In this document: piece by piece, positions 7,388 through 16,948 of the stretch
Layout of the letters: each line of letters starts with the position of its first letter
Numbering within the stretch: position 1 is the first letter of the stretch
Source of the DNA: Burkholderiales bacterium
GTDB taxonomy: Bacteria; Pseudomonadota; Gammaproteobacteria; Burkholderiales; Ga0077523
Assembly: GCA_019747905.1 (NCBI GenBank)
Contig: JAIEQG010000014.1
Span: forward strand, 79,434 to 121,150
DNA: 41,717 bases
Direction: 5' to 3'
Program-made: the position numbers and the translations under genes
Notes under the pieces: generated by a model
The model's input: the letters and a program-made list of their open reading frames with translations, nothing else
Databases searched by the model: none
Told to the model about the DNA's origin: nothing

Positions 7388-8557
7388 TTGAACGTCGTTT
7401 CGAATCGTGCCTGTCGCGCGGCGGTGTTGCTCGTCGCATTGGCCCTCACCGCCTGCGACAAGGAAAAGCCGGCAGCGCCGCACGCCGCTCCGCCGGTAAG
7501 CGTGCTGACCGTGGAGACGGTGGCGGTACCGTACATCCCCACGTTTGTCGCGCAGACCGAGAGCTCGCGCCAAGTGGACATCGTCGCACGCGTCTCCGGG
7601 TTCCTCGATCGCATCGCGTACCGGGAAGGCGAACTGGTGAAAGAGGGCCAGGTGCTTTTCCAGATCGACCCGAGACCGTTTCAGGCGCAGCTCGATGCCG
7701 CGCGTGGCGAGCTGCAGGCACAGCAGGCACGGTTGTCCACTGCCACGGCAAACCTGACGCGGATCAAGCCGCTGGCCGAGATGAACGCGGTTTCCCGCGC
7801 CGATCTCGATCGTGCCCAGGGCGAGTACGACGGCTCGAAGGCTGCCGTGTACTCGGCCCAGGCCAAAGTGAAGGAGGCCGAGCTCAACCTGGGCTACACC
7901 ACCATTCGCAGTCCGGTCACGGGTCTCGCGAGCCGCTCCGAGCAACGGCAGGGCGCCTACATCAACGCCATGTCGGAGAACGCCCGACTCACCTACGTCG
8001 CGGCCATCGACCCGATCTGGGTGAGCTTCAGCGTGTCGCAGAACCAGGTGGCACGGCTGCGCGATCTCCAGGCATCGGGCCAGGTCGTGGTTCCGAAGGA
8101 AGGCGACTACGAAGTCGAACTCGTGATGCCCGACGGCAAGGCGTATGCGAACCGCGGCCGGATCAATTTCGCCGACCCGTCCTTCAGCCAGGATACCGGG
8201 TCGTTCCTGGTGCGCGCCGTGGTCCCCAATCCTGCGCGGGATCTGCGGCCGGGCATGTTCGTGACCGCGAACGTGCGCGGAGCGATGCGCCCCAATGCAG
8301 TGGTCGTTCCGCAGCTGGCGGTGCAGCAGGGCCCGAACGGTCACCTGGTCTACGTCGTCAAGCAGGACGGGACTGCAGAGATCCGGCCGGTCGTGGTCGG
8401 CGACTATCAGGGCGAGAAGGACATCGTGATAGCGACCGGGTTGAAGCCCGGCGACCGCGTCGTGACCGAAGGCGTGCTCAAGGTGGTACCGGGCAAACCG
8501 GTTCAGATCGTGGCTCCGGGGGTGAAGCCCGCGGCTCCTGCCGACGCGCCCAAATAA
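7388..8557 (+). CDS. RND efflux periplasmic adaptor lipoprotein (MexA/AcrA/MexE family)
   Basis: This membrane-fusion protein links the inner-membrane pump to the OM channel. I start at TTG 7388, seven bases after GGGGAGA; this gives 389 residues with a lipoprotein signal ending LALTAC, so the N-terminal Cys is lipidated. The upstream in-frame ATG at 7316 would put 24 non-signal residues in front. Order of parts: beta-barrel/lipoyl half (VARVSGFLDRIAYREGELVKEGQVLFQID), an alpha-hairpin (about 100-165, QLDAARGELQAQQARLSTATANL), the second lipoyl half (LGYTTIRSPVTGLA), a barrel domain and the membrane-proximal domain (GLKPGDRVVTEGVLKVVPG). It is first in a three-gene operon. Confidence 0.94.
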   Translation: MNVVSNRACRAAVLLVALALTACDKEKPAAPHAAPPVSVLTVETVAVPYIPTFVAQTESSRQVDIVARVSGFLDRIAYREGELVKEGQVLFQIDPRPFQAQLDAARGELQAQQARLSTATANLTRIKPLAEMNAVSRADLDRAQGEYDGSKAAVYSAQAKVKEAELNLGYTTIRSPVTGLASRSEQRQGAYINAMSENARLTYVAAIDPIWVSFSVSQNQVARLRDLQASGQVVVPKEGDYEVELVMPDGKAYANRGRINFADPSFSQDTGSFLVRAVVPNPARDLRPGMFVTANVRGAMRPNAVVVPQLAVQQGPNGHLVYVVKQDGTAEIRPVVVGDYQGEKDIVIATGLKPGDRVVTEGVLKVVPGKPVQIVAPGVKPAAPADAPK

Positions 8558-8569
8558 CCGTCCCGCGGC

Positions 8570-11500
8570 ATGTTCACGCATTTCTTCATCGACCGGCCGA
8601 TCCTGTCGTCGGTCATCTCGATCCTGATCCTGCTGGGCGGCGCGGTCTCGATGCTGGTTTCGCCCATCGAGCAGTATCCGGAGCTGGCACCGCCGCAGGT
8701 GAGCGTCGAGGCGCGCTATCCCGGCGCCACCGCAGAGGTGATCGCGAACACCGTTGCTGCACCCATCGAGACGCAGATCAACGGTGTCGACAACCTCCTG
8801 TACTTCAACTCGGTCAGCTCGTCGAGCGGCAACGTCACCATCAACGTGGTGTTCAAGCCGGGCAGCAACCCCGACATCAACCAGGTCAACGTGCAGAACC
8901 GCGTGAGCCAGGCGCTGCCGCTGATTCCGCAAGTGGTGTCGCAGCAGGGTGTCACGGTGGAGAAGAAGTCCTCCAGCATCATGATGATCCTGTCGGTGTT
9001 CTCGCCCGACAACCGCTACGACGACACGTACATCGACAACTACACCAACCTGTACGTGCTGGAGGAGCTGAAGCGGGTGCCGGGCGCCAACCGCGCTTCG
9101 GTGTTCGGGTTGCCCGACATCGCGATGCGAGTCTGGCTGCGGCCCGACCGCCTGGCGCAGCTCGGCATCTCGGTGCAGGACGTGGCGGCCGCGATCCAGA
9201 GCCAGAACCAGACCTTCGGCATCGGCCAGATCGGCGCGCAACCCACGGACAAGGGCGTGCAGCAGACGTTCGTGGTCACGGCCCAGGGCCTGCTCACGCG
9301 ACCGGAGGAGTTCGAGGAGATCATCGTCCGGGCCGCCAAGCAGGGCGCAGCCATCGTGCGGGTCAAGGACATCGGTCGGGTGGAACTCGCGAAGCGCGAC
9401 TATTCCATCGCGAGCCGCATGAACGGCAAGACCGCCACCACCATCGGCATCTACCAGCAGCCCGGCGCGAACGCCGTGGAAACCGCCAAGGCGGTGCGGG
9501 CCCGCATGGAGGAACTCAAGAAGCAGTTTCCCACCGGTCTCGACTACAAGGTGACGCTCGACACCAGTCTCTTCACCCTGAACTCCATCGACAAGGTGGT
9601 GCACACCTTCTTCGAGGCCGTGGTTCTCGTGATCCTGGTGGTGTTCCTGTTCCTGCAGTCGCTGCGGGCCACGCTCATCCCGATCCTGGCGGTGCCGGTG
9701 TCGATCATCGGCACTTTCATCGGCATGCACCTCCTCGGTTTCTCGGTGAACATGCTGACCATGTTCGGCATGATCCTCGCGATCGGCCTGGTTGTGGACG
9801 ATGCCATCGTCGTCGTGGAGAACGTCGAGGTCAACATGACCAAGCGCGGCCTGTCCGCGCTCGAAGCCTCGAAGCAGGCCATGACCGAGATCGCCGGGGC
9901 GCTGATCTCCATCGTGCTGGTGCTGGTGGCGGTGTTCCTGCCGGTCGCCTTCCTGGGTGGGGTCACCGGCACTCTCTACAAGCAGTTCGCCATCACCATC
10001 GCGATCTCGGTGGTCATCTCCGGTTTGATGGCGCTCACGCTGTCGCCCGCGCTCGCAGCCATCATCATCAAGGCGCACCACGGCGAGAAGCGCGGCTTCT
10101 TCCGCTGGTTCGAAAATGGCTTCCAGAAGCTCACCGACGGTTACGTCGGCGTCGTCGCCCGCCTGATCCAGGGCTGGCCCATCGCGCTGCTGGCGTTCGG
10201 CGGGGTGATTGCCGGCATCCTGATCATGTTCCGGATCCTGCCGGGCAGCTTCGTGCCCGAGGAAGACCAGGGCTATTTCTTCATCGTCATCGAGACCCCC
10301 GATGCCGCGAGCCAGAGCTACGTCGCGAAGCTGGTGGAGCGCATCGAGAAGATCCTCGAGGGCGAGAAGGCCATCCAGGACATAGCCGTCGTGAACGGCT
10401 ACAGCATGATCGACGGCACTTTCCGCAACAACGCCGCGATCGTGTTTCCGTCGCTGAAGCCGTTCGACGAGCGCGAGGATCCGTCGCTGCTTTCCTTCGC
10501 CGTGCTGCCGCGCCTCAACAAGCAGTTCGCAGCGTTGCAGGAAGGGTTCGTGTTCGCGGTCAATCCTCCGTCGATCCCGGGGCTGGGAACCACCGGAGGG
10601 TTCGAGTTCTACATCCAGAACCGCGGTGCCGGGGACACGCGCGCGACCAGTGCCGCGGTGCAGGCCTTCATGACCGCGGCGCGGCAGCGACCGGAGCTGG
10701 CCGGGATTTCCTCGACGTTCCGCGGCTCGACCCAGCAGCTCTTCGTGGAACTGGACCGCAACAAGGCCGAAGTGCTGGGCGTGGCGGTGCAGGATGCGTT
10801 CCAGACCATGCAGAGCTTCTTCGGTTCGAGCATCGCCGGGCAGTTCTCGCAGTTCAGCCGCGTGTGGTGGGTGGTGCTGCAGGCCGATGCGCAATATCGC
10901 AGCGACCCGCGCGATTTCGAGAAGGTGTATGTCCGTTCCCACGGCGGCGGCATGGTGCCGCTCTCGGCGTTGATCCGCACGCGCTATGCGTCGGCACCGA
11001 AACTGATGGAACGCTTCAACGGGTTCCCGGCGGTGAAGGTCACCGGCAGTCCAGCACCAGGGTTCAGCTCCGGGCAGGCTTTGGCCGCCATGGAGGCGGT
11101 GGCGCGCGAAACTCTTCCCGGAGACTTTTCCTACGCCTGGGCCGGCCAGGCGTTGCAGGAGAAGCAGTCGGGCAGCACTTCGTCGATCGCGTTCATCGCC
11201 GGCCTCGTGGTCGTGTTCCTGCTGTTGTCGGCCCAGTTCGAGAAATGGACCGTACCGATCGCGGTGGTGCTCACGGTGCCGATCGCCATCCTTGGCGCGT
11301 TGCTGCTCACCTGGGTGCGGGGGCTGGAAAACGACGTGTACTTCCAGGTGGGCCTGGTGACGCTGGTCGGATTGTCGGCGAAGAACGCGATCCTGATCTG
11401 CGAGTTCGCGCTGGAGCGCGTGCATGAGGGCATGGCGGTGCGACAGGCCGCGATCGAAGCGGCGGGGCTGCGACTGCGCGCCATCGTCATGACCTCGCTC

Positions 11501-11713
11501 GCCTTCGGCCTCGGTTGCGTGCCGCTCGCCATCGCGTCGGGTCCCGGTGCCAACAGCCTGCGTGCCATCGGTACCGGCGTCATCGGCGGCATCGTGTTCT
11601 CCACCCTGATCGCGGTGTTCTTCGCGCCGGTGTTCTTCTGGATGCTCGAGTCGCTGAGCCAGCGTTTCGGCGGCGGCAAGCCGCCGGTTCGTACCGCGGA
11701 GCACGGCGCATGA
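8570..11713 (+). CDS. RND multidrug efflux permease (HAE1 family)
   Basis: The 1047-residue proton-driven inner-membrane pump is full length. It begins FTHFFIDRPILSSVISIL, the usual first membrane helix, and has 12 predicted helices around two large periplasmic loops. The proton-relay acids are present as Asp410-Asp411 in GLVVDDAIVVVEN (helix 4), and the partner Lys is Lys938 in GLSAKNAILICEFA (helix 10). Substrate range cannot be fixed from sequence. It starts 12 bases after the adaptor gene, and its stop overlaps the start of the OM factor by four bases (ATGA), which supports a tightly coupled operon. Confidence 0.95.
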   Translation: MFTHFFIDRPILSSVISILILLGGAVSMLVSPIEQYPELAPPQVSVEARYPGATAEVIANTVAAPIETQINGVDNLLYFNSVSSSSGNVTINVVFKPGSNPDINQVNVQNRVSQALPLIPQVVSQQGVTVEKKSSSIMMILSVFSPDNRYDDTYIDNYTNLYVLEELKRVPGANRASVFGLPDIAMRVWLRPDRLAQLGISVQDVAAAIQSQNQTFGIGQIGAQPTDKGVQQTFVVTAQGLLTRPEEFEEIIVRAAKQGAAIVRVKDIGRVELAKRDYSIASRMNGKTATTIGIYQQPGANAVETAKAVRARMEELKKQFPTGLDYKVTLDTSLFTLNSIDKVVHTFFEAVVLVILVVFLFLQSLRATLIPILAVPVSIIGTFIGMHLLGFSVNMLTMFGMILAIGLVVDDAIVVVENVEVNMTKRGLSALEASKQAMTEIAGALISIVLVLVAVFLPVAFLGGVTGTLYKQFAITIAISVVISGLMALTLSPALAAIIIKAHHGEKRGFFRWFENGFQKLTDGYVGVVARLIQGWPIALLAFGGVIAGILIMFRILPGSFVPEEDQGYFFIVIETPDAASQSYVAKLVERIEKILEGEKAIQDIAVVNGYSMIDGTFRNNAAIVFPSLKPFDEREDPSLLSFAVLPRLNKQFAALQEGFVFAVNPPSIPGLGTTGGFEFYIQNRGAGDTRATSAAVQAFMTAARQRPELAGISSTFRGSTQQLFVELDRNKAEVLGVAVQDAFQTMQSFFGSSIAGQFSQFSRVWWVVLQADAQYRSDPRDFEKVYVRSHGGGMVPLSALIRTRYASAPKLMERFNGFPAVKVTGSPAPGFSSGQALAAMEAVARETLPGDFSYAWAGQALQEKQSGSTSSIAFIAGLVVVFLLLSAQFEKWTVPIAVVLTVPIAILGALLLTWVRGLENDVYFQVGLVTLVGLSAKNAILICEFALERVHEGMAVRQAAIEAAGLRLRAIVMTSLAFGLGCVPLAIASGPGANSLRAIGTGVIGGIVFSTLIAVFFAPVFFWMLESLSQRFGGGKPPVRTAEHGA

Positions 11714-13602
11714 CGGCACCGGTCCTGCGTCGCTCACGCGTGGCGGCGCTGATGGCCGTTGCGGCGCTGGCGGGATGCACGGTCGGACCCGACTGGCAGC
11801 GGCCCAAGACGGATGCGCCGGCCGCTTGGAGAGTCGAAGCGCCCCAGGCGGCCGAGATCGCCAATCTGCGCTGGTGGGAAACCTTCGACGATCCGGTGCT
11901 GAACGACCTGATCGGTGGGGCACTGCAGGAGAACCGCGACCTGCGGCAGGCCGCGGCCCGCGTCGACCAGTTCCTCGGCGCCTTGCGCACGACGCGATCG
12001 CAGTTCTATCCGCAGGTCAACTACAACGGGGCGACGAGCACCAACCGGCTGAGCGAGAACGGTCAGCCGCCGCTGTCGCCGGGCGTCAACCGCGACTACG
12101 ACCTGTACACGGCGGCGCTCGGTGCGTCATGGCAGATCGACCTGTTCGGCCGCGTGCGGCGGCTGGCGGAATCGTCGCAGGCCCAGGTGTACGCGAGCGA
12201 GCAGGGTCGCCGCGGCGTCGTGCTGTCGGTGGTGGCCGGCGTCGCCACCAGCTACATCGCCTTGCGGGCGCTCGACCGCCAGCTCGAGATCGCCCAGATC
12301 ACCGCGAAGAACTTCGAAGAGACCCAGAAGCTGTTCGAGCTGCGCTTCTACGGCGGGGTCATCTCCGAAGTGGAACTGGCTCAGGTCCAGTCGCAGTACC
12401 AGCAAGCCCTGGCCGCCATTCCGTCGCTGGAGCGCCAGATCGCGCTGCAGGAGAACCTGCTGTCGATCCTGCTCGGCCGCAACCCCGGGGCGATCGCGCG
12501 CGGCAAGACCATCGATGCGTTGAGTTTCCCACCCGTGCCCGGAGGATTACCCTCGGCTCTCCTCGAGCGCCGTCCGGACATCCTGCAGGCCGAGCAGCTG
12601 TTGCGCTCGACCAACGCCAACATCGGTGCCACCAAGGCGCTCTACTATCCGAGCCTGTCGTTGACCGGCGCGCTCGGCTTCACCAGCACGTCGCTCGACA
12701 ACTTCGCGAACGGTTCCTCCACCGCAGGCTCGCTCGGCGCTTCGTTGGTCGGCCCCATCTTCACCTTCGGCCGCATCGAGGGCCAGGTGAAGACCGCCGA
12801 AGCCGCTCGCGAAGAGGCGCTTGCGTTCTACCAGCAAGTAGTGCTCAACGCGTTTCGCGAAACCAACGACGCGCTGATCGGCGTGAAGAAGCGCACCGAA
12901 GAGCGTGACGCCCTGGTGAAGCGCGTGGAAGCGCTGCGCACCTACGCGAGGTTGTCCCGCGCGCGTTTCGACGGCGGCGTGTCGAGCTATCTCGAAGTGA
13001 TCTATGCGGAGAACGAACTGTTCGCCGCGGAGTTGAATGCGGTGGCCGCATTGGCGCAGCGCTATGGCGAACTGATCAACGTCTACAAGGCTCTCGGGGG
13101 TGGCTGGGTCGATGCTGCCGATCCGCTCGGGCCGAAGCAGGGGACGCGGGAGGCAGCGGCGGCAGCACCCGCCGCTCCGGCGGTGGCGGCGGCCGCTGCC
13201 ACTCGATCCGCTGCATCGAGCCCGGTTGAGGCCGTGGCTGCGACGGACGACCGCATCGAAGTGCACCGCGAAGGCGACACGACCATCGTCGATGTTCGTC
13301 GCGTGCGCGGCATCGGCGGCGTGGAGGTGAAGCTTCCGCAGAGCGGACCGCAGGCGGTCCTGTTCCGCTTCCACGATTTTCCGGCACTGGAGAGCTTCAA
13401 GGCTCGATCCACCCGTGGTGAATTCATCTGCGAATCGCAGCGGCGCGAGGCGCAAGCGGCCAGGACCATATGCCGGTCCGGCGCAAAGGAACTGGACGCG
13501 ATCCGGATTTCAGGTAACGCTATCGCCGTGCGGATTCCGGATACGATCCTCAATCAACCCGGAGACGTGGCGGAAGTACGGTGGGTGGATCAATGGCGAT
13601 GA
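11710..13602 (+). CDS. RND outer-membrane factor (NodT/OprM family) with extra C-terminal domain
   Basis: The first 470 residues are a normal TolC-like lipoprotein channel: signal MAVAALAGC, then CTVGPDWQRPKTDAPAAW, LRWWETFDDPVLNDLI, the repeated helical and beta strands, and GGVSSYLEVIYAENELF. Usual family length is about 460-500, but this protein has 630. After the channel ends (LINVYKALGGGWVDAADPLG) comes an Ala/Pro linker (about 478-510). It leads to an unrelated domain of about 115 residues (DDRIEVHREGDTTIVDVRRVRGIGG...) containing two Cys, in FICESQ and ARTICRSG. The C-terminus of such channels is periplasmic, so the extra domain should face the periplasm. No stop or frameshift separates the two parts. 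Confidence 0.92.
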   Translation: MTAPVLRRSRVAALMAVAALAGCTVGPDWQRPKTDAPAAWRVEAPQAAEIANLRWWETFDDPVLNDLIGGALQENRDLRQAAARVDQFLGALRTTRSQFYPQVNYNGATSTNRLSENGQPPLSPGVNRDYDLYTAALGASWQIDLFGRVRRLAESSQAQVYASEQGRRGVVLSVVAGVATSYIALRALDRQLEIAQITAKNFEETQKLFELRFYGGVISEVELAQVQSQYQQALAAIPSLERQIALQENLLSILLGRNPGAIARGKTIDALSFPPVPGGLPSALLERRPDILQAEQLLRSTNANIGATKALYYPSLSLTGALGFTSTSLDNFANGSSTAGSLGASLVGPIFTFGRIEGQVKTAEAAREEALAFYQQVVLNAFRETNDALIGVKKRTEERDALVKRVEALRTYARLSRARFDGGVSSYLEVIYAENELFAAELNAVAALAQRYGELINVYKALGGGWVDAADPLGPKQGTREAAAAAPAAPAVAAAAATRSAASSPVEAVAATDDRIEVHREGDTTIVDVRRVRGIGGVEVKLPQSGPQAVLFRFHDFPALESFKARSTRGEFICESQRREAQAARTICRSGAKELDAIRISGNAIAVRIPDTILNQPGDVAEVRWVDQWR

Positions 13603-13685
13603 TCCCCTGCACCGCTCGAGTGGGCGGCGTCAGAGCCGCTCCTGATGCTAAAAATTAACGATGCAAGGAGAATCTCGATGAGCAT

Positions 13686-14366
13686 GAGCAGGAGCTGGGC
13701 AACCTGCTGCCGTTCGAGCGGCCCTTCGCCACCTTGCTGACCATGATCGAAGTCGACTCGGCCGATCCCGCATTCAAGGATCCGACCAAGTTCATCGGGC
13801 CGGTGTACGCGAAGGCGGATGCCGACCGGCTCGCACAGGAGAAGGGCTGGATATTCAAGCAGGACGGCGACAAGTGGCGCCGGGTCGTCGCGTCACCGCA
13901 ACCGAAGCGCATTTTCGAGTTGCGCCCGATCAAGTGGCTGCTCGAGCGCAACACCATCGTGATCGCCGCGGGCGGCGGCGGCATTCCCACGGCCTACGAG
14001 CAGGGTGCGAAGCGCAAGCTGGTCGGCGTGGAATGCGTCATCGACAAGGATCTCGCGTCCGAGCTGCTCGCACGGGAGCTCGATGCGGACCTGTTCGTGA
14101 TGCTGACCGATGCCGACGCCGTCTATGTCGACTGGGGCAAGCCGACCCAGAAGGCGATCCGGCGCGCATCGCCGGCCGCGCTCGGCGCCCTGTCGTTCGC
14201 TGCCGGTTCCATGGGCCCGAAGGTCGATGCCGCCTGCAAGTTCGCCTCCGCCACGGGCAAGCGTGCCGCCATCGGAGCGCTCGCCGACCTGGGACGCATC
14301 ATCGCCGGCGAGGCGGGCACGACCGTGTCTACCCAGGAGACAGGCATCGTCCACGCTCCGGCGTGA
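13686..14366 (+). pseudogene. arcC: Carbamate kinase fragment lacking the N-terminal third
   Basis: The reading frame matches carbamate kinase from about residue 100 of the family to the end: [19 protein letters not shown], then [36 protein letters not shown] and [11 protein letters not shown]. Both later catalytic Lys (in VIDKD and GPKVDAA) remain. The N-terminal part with the GGNAL phosphate loop and the NGPQVG motif is absent; upstream of 13683 the frame has only a few unrelated codons before a stop at 13656. A ribosome site with ATG 13678 just upstream (AAGGAGAATCTCG) is in another frame and stops after 20 codons, as if a deletion had joined a start to the middle of the gene. A TTG at 13734 could start a 210-residue product, which would lack the active site. 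Confidence 0.82.
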
Positions 14367-14491
14367 GCGGAACCGGCGATCGCTGCACGCACATCGATTC
14401 GCCATCCCCACCGTCCGATCGCCGCCCGGCCCCGGGCTGCAGGCTCCGGGGGGTTCGCCGCGACGACGCGGGAAAACCGGAGGAACTCGCC

Positions 14492-15307
14492 ATGCAATCC
14501 ACGATCTCGAAGACCCTCTTCGCTATATCAGCACTGGTGTCGGGGACCGTCTGCGCCGGCGAGGAGAAGATTCCGTTTCATCCTGCGTTGAACGATCGCT
14601 TCTACATCGGCGCGGGGATCTTCGCGCCCAAGACGAGCACTGAAGCGAGGCTCGATTCGACGACGCTCGGCGTCGGGGCCAGCGTCGATTTCGAATCGGC
14701 CCTGGGGCTGCAGGGCCACAAGAGTGTTCCCAACTTCCTGGCGCGCTGGCGCATCACCGAACGATGGCGCGTGGAGGCGGAGTACTTCGAGCTGAACCGG
14801 ACCGGCCAGAAGAACCTCGAGCGCGACATCCAATGGGGCGATGCGGTCTTTCCGGTCGGCTCCAACGTGAATTCGAAGTTCGATTTCTCCGACACCCGTG
14901 TCTCGGTGGGCTACTCGTTCTTCAAGACCGTGGACAAGGAACTCGGGATCGCCCTGGGCGCCCACGTGACCCGGTACGACGCCAGCATCACTTCGAACGG
15001 GATCGGCACCCAGGGCGGGGCCGTGACTGCGCCCTTGCCAGTCCTCAGTGCCTTTGGGCAGTTCGCGCTGACCGATCGATGGGCGATCGCCGGACGTCTC
15101 GATCGCTTTTCTCTCACTTACGACCAGTACTCCGGGGGCATCACCAGCATGGCCCTGGATCTGCTCTACCAGCCGTTGCGTCATGTCGGTTTCGGCGTGG
15201 GTTACCGCAGCATGTATGTCGACGTTACATCGACCAACACCAAATGGACGGGCCAGATTACGCAGAGCTTCGAGGGCCCGGTGCTGTATGCGAACGTCAG
15301 TTTCTGA
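14492..15307 (+). CDS. Outer-membrane protein, barrel type
   Basis: The 271-residue product has a strong ribosome site (CCGGAGGAA) before ATG 14492 and a signal peptide ending TVCA-GEEK. The mature sequence has repeated amphipathic strands (RFYIGAGIFAPKT, FLARWRITERWRVEAEYFELNR, TRVSVGYSFFKT, WAIAGRLDRFSLTYDQY) and ends ...GPVLYANVSF with C-terminal Phe, as expected for BAM-inserted barrels. I do not recognise a more exact family. It follows the carbamate kinase remnant by 125 bases that show no other gene. Confidence 0.78.
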   Translation: MQSTISKTLFAISALVSGTVCAGEEKIPFHPALNDRFYIGAGIFAPKTSTEARLDSTTLGVGASVDFESALGLQGHKSVPNFLARWRITERWRVEAEYFELNRTGQKNLERDIQWGDAVFPVGSNVNSKFDFSDTRVSVGYSFFKTVDKELGIALGAHVTRYDASITSNGIGTQGGAVTAPLPVLSAFGQFALTDRWAIAGRLDRFSLTYDQYSGGITSMALDLLYQPLRHVGFGVGYRSMYVDVTSTNTKWTGQITQSFEGPVLYANVSF

Positions 15308-15545
15308 GCGCCGGCAGGTGTCGACTCTCAATGCGCCGGCATGAAACCTTCCCGGGATGTGCCTGGGGTAAACACGCGCACTCCGACCGCGGCGGACTTC
15401 GAACCGGTGCTCGGTCTGCTCGAAAAGAACGCGGACGCGATTGTCGGTTCCAGCGGAACGTGTTCCGGAGGAAGACGTCCTTGGCGGCCTCGAAGCGAGT
15501 TCCGGCTCCGGTGCCGGAGCGTTATCGATCGGCCATGAGGCCCTG

Positions 15546-16076
15546 ATGAGGGACGCCAGTTATCCGTATCGCGGGGTATTTGCGCTGCGGTTTGCTCTCA
15601 ACGTCTTCGTTGGGTGCACCGTCGTCTGGAGCACTCTGCGGTACTTCGATGTCGCGAATCCGATCTGGGCGATCGCCTCGATGATCGCGTCCACGGACCC
15701 CAAAGTGGACGTGGCGACCCGGATGTTCAAGAGCCGGATCATCAACGTGCTCGTCGGCTGCTCGGTCGGCCTGATCTTCCTCACGGTGGGCGGATCGAGC
15801 GAATGGAAACTGCCCATCGCCCTGGCCGTAACGGTACTCGTGTCCTCTTATCTGGTCCGTGTGCCGACCATGTGGCGCCAGGCGCCGATCAGCGCCGCCA
15901 TCGTCATCGCTGCCGGTCTCACGCACCAATCGAAGGTCACTGGTCTGGAGATCGGCCTTCACAACGTGGGGGAGGTGCTGTTCGGATGCCTCGTGGGCGT
16001 GCTGGTGAGCTGGCTCGTGGCAAGAGTCTGGCCGATGGACGACCCGCCGCAGGAGAGCGGCGCGGCCCGGACCTAA
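15546..16076 (+). CDS. FUSC-like integral membrane protein
   Basis: The 176-residue product has about four hydrophobic helices. Its pattern, LRFALNVFVGCTVVWSTLRYFDVANPIWAIASMIAS...ATRMFKSRIINVLVGCSVGLIFL, fits the N-terminal membrane half of FUSC/aromatic-acid exporter proteins. It is shorter than full FUSC transporters, which carry a second half and a cytoplasmic domain. I prefer ATG 15546 (GAGG nine bases upstream), because the extension to a TTG at 15441 is polar and Gly/Ser-rich. The gap 15308-15545 also holds a 65-codon frame (15341-15538) that I do not trust. Confidence 0.68.
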   Translation: MRDASYPYRGVFALRFALNVFVGCTVVWSTLRYFDVANPIWAIASMIASTDPKVDVATRMFKSRIINVLVGCSVGLIFLTVGGSSEWKLPIALAVTVLVSSYLVRVPTMWRQAPISAAIVIAAGLTHQSKVTGLEIGLHNVGEVLFGCLVGVLVSWLVARVWPMDDPPQESGAART

Positions 16077-16182
16077 GCGGTGCCGGCCGAAGGCGTGTCG
16101 ACAGCGTGGCCCCCGTCTCTTCGGGATTCATCGATCCCGGGCTCGAATTGCGCAACAATGACGCCATGGACAGCCCACCGGC

Positions 16183-16884
16183 ATGATCGAACTCATCGAG
16201 TCGTTGCGTGCTCCGGTGACGCTGCACGGGGCCTTCGCCTTGCCGATCTTCTTCGACCTCGGCGCCATATTCTGTTTCGCCCTCACCGGCGCATGGGCCG
16301 CAACTCATCGTGGCTACGACATGGTCGGTGCATTCGTGCTGGCTTTCGTGACCGGACTCGGGGGCGCGCTGATCCGCGACAGCTTTCTGCTGGGCCTGGA
16401 GGCGGCCGTGCTGCGCGATGGCCGCTACCTTCTGGTGGTGCTGGCTGCGACGTTGATCGCGGGTGCGACATTCAAGCTCGAACGCCGGTTCGTTCGCTTG
16501 ATGGCGGTCGTGGACGCCTTGGGACTCGGTGCCTACGCGGTGGTCGGCATGCAGAAGTCGATCATCGCGGGACTGCCGCCCGGCGCCGTGCTGCTGGTCG
16601 GTGTGGCGAACGCCGTGGGCGGTGGCATCATGCGCGACGTGATCGTGCGCGACGAGCCGCTCATCCTGAAGCCGGGGCAGGTGTACGCACTCGCGGCCCT
16701 CGGCGGTTGCCTCGCATTCCTGGTCATCCTCAAGTTCTATCAATGGGAGGTGGAGCAGGCTGCCTGGTTCAGCATCGGTGTCACGTTCCTGCTGCGCATG
16801 CTGGCTATCATGTTCAACTGGCGCACCGCCCCGGTATCCGAGGGGGCCGTGCTCCGGGTGAGCGGAGAACGAGACCCGCCCTGA
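16183..16884 (+). CDS. TRIC-type cation channel family protein (UPF0126)
   Basis: The 233-residue inner-membrane protein has seven hydrophobic helices built as two homologous halves. Each half carries the Gly-rich signature: GLGGALIRDSFL in the first and VANAVGGGIMRDVIVRDEP in the second. This is the hallmark of bacterial YicG/TRIC homologues, which form trimeric cation channels in structural studies. Length is typical. The tail after residue 215 is charged and cytosolic. Physiological role in bacteria is unsettled. Confidence 0.92.
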   Translation: MIELIESLRAPVTLHGAFALPIFFDLGAIFCFALTGAWAATHRGYDMVGAFVLAFVTGLGGALIRDSFLLGLEAAVLRDGRYLLVVLAATLIAGATFKLERRFVRLMAVVDALGLGAYAVVGMQKSIIAGLPPGAVLLVGVANAVGGGIMRDVIVRDEPLILKPGQVYALAALGGCLAFLVILKFYQWEVEQAAWFSIGVTFLLRMLAIMFNWRTAPVSEGAVLRVSGERDPP

Positions 16885-16948
16885 CCAGGGCGGCGCGGGA
16901 CCGGTACCTCGGTCCGGGCAGGTTCGGTCATCGAAGGGGAGGCAGATC

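Noticed and set aside
7331-11923. 1530-codon open frame on the minus strand
   Set aside because: It is antisense to the whole adaptor/permease region. Its product is Arg/His/Asp-rich with no domain, as expected from the codon bias of the real genes.
15341-15538. 65-codon frame before the FUSC-like gene
   Set aside because: No ribosome site, no domain, and its end overlaps the other frame in a non-coding-like way. A frameshifted N-terminus of the FUSC-like gene was considered but has no support.
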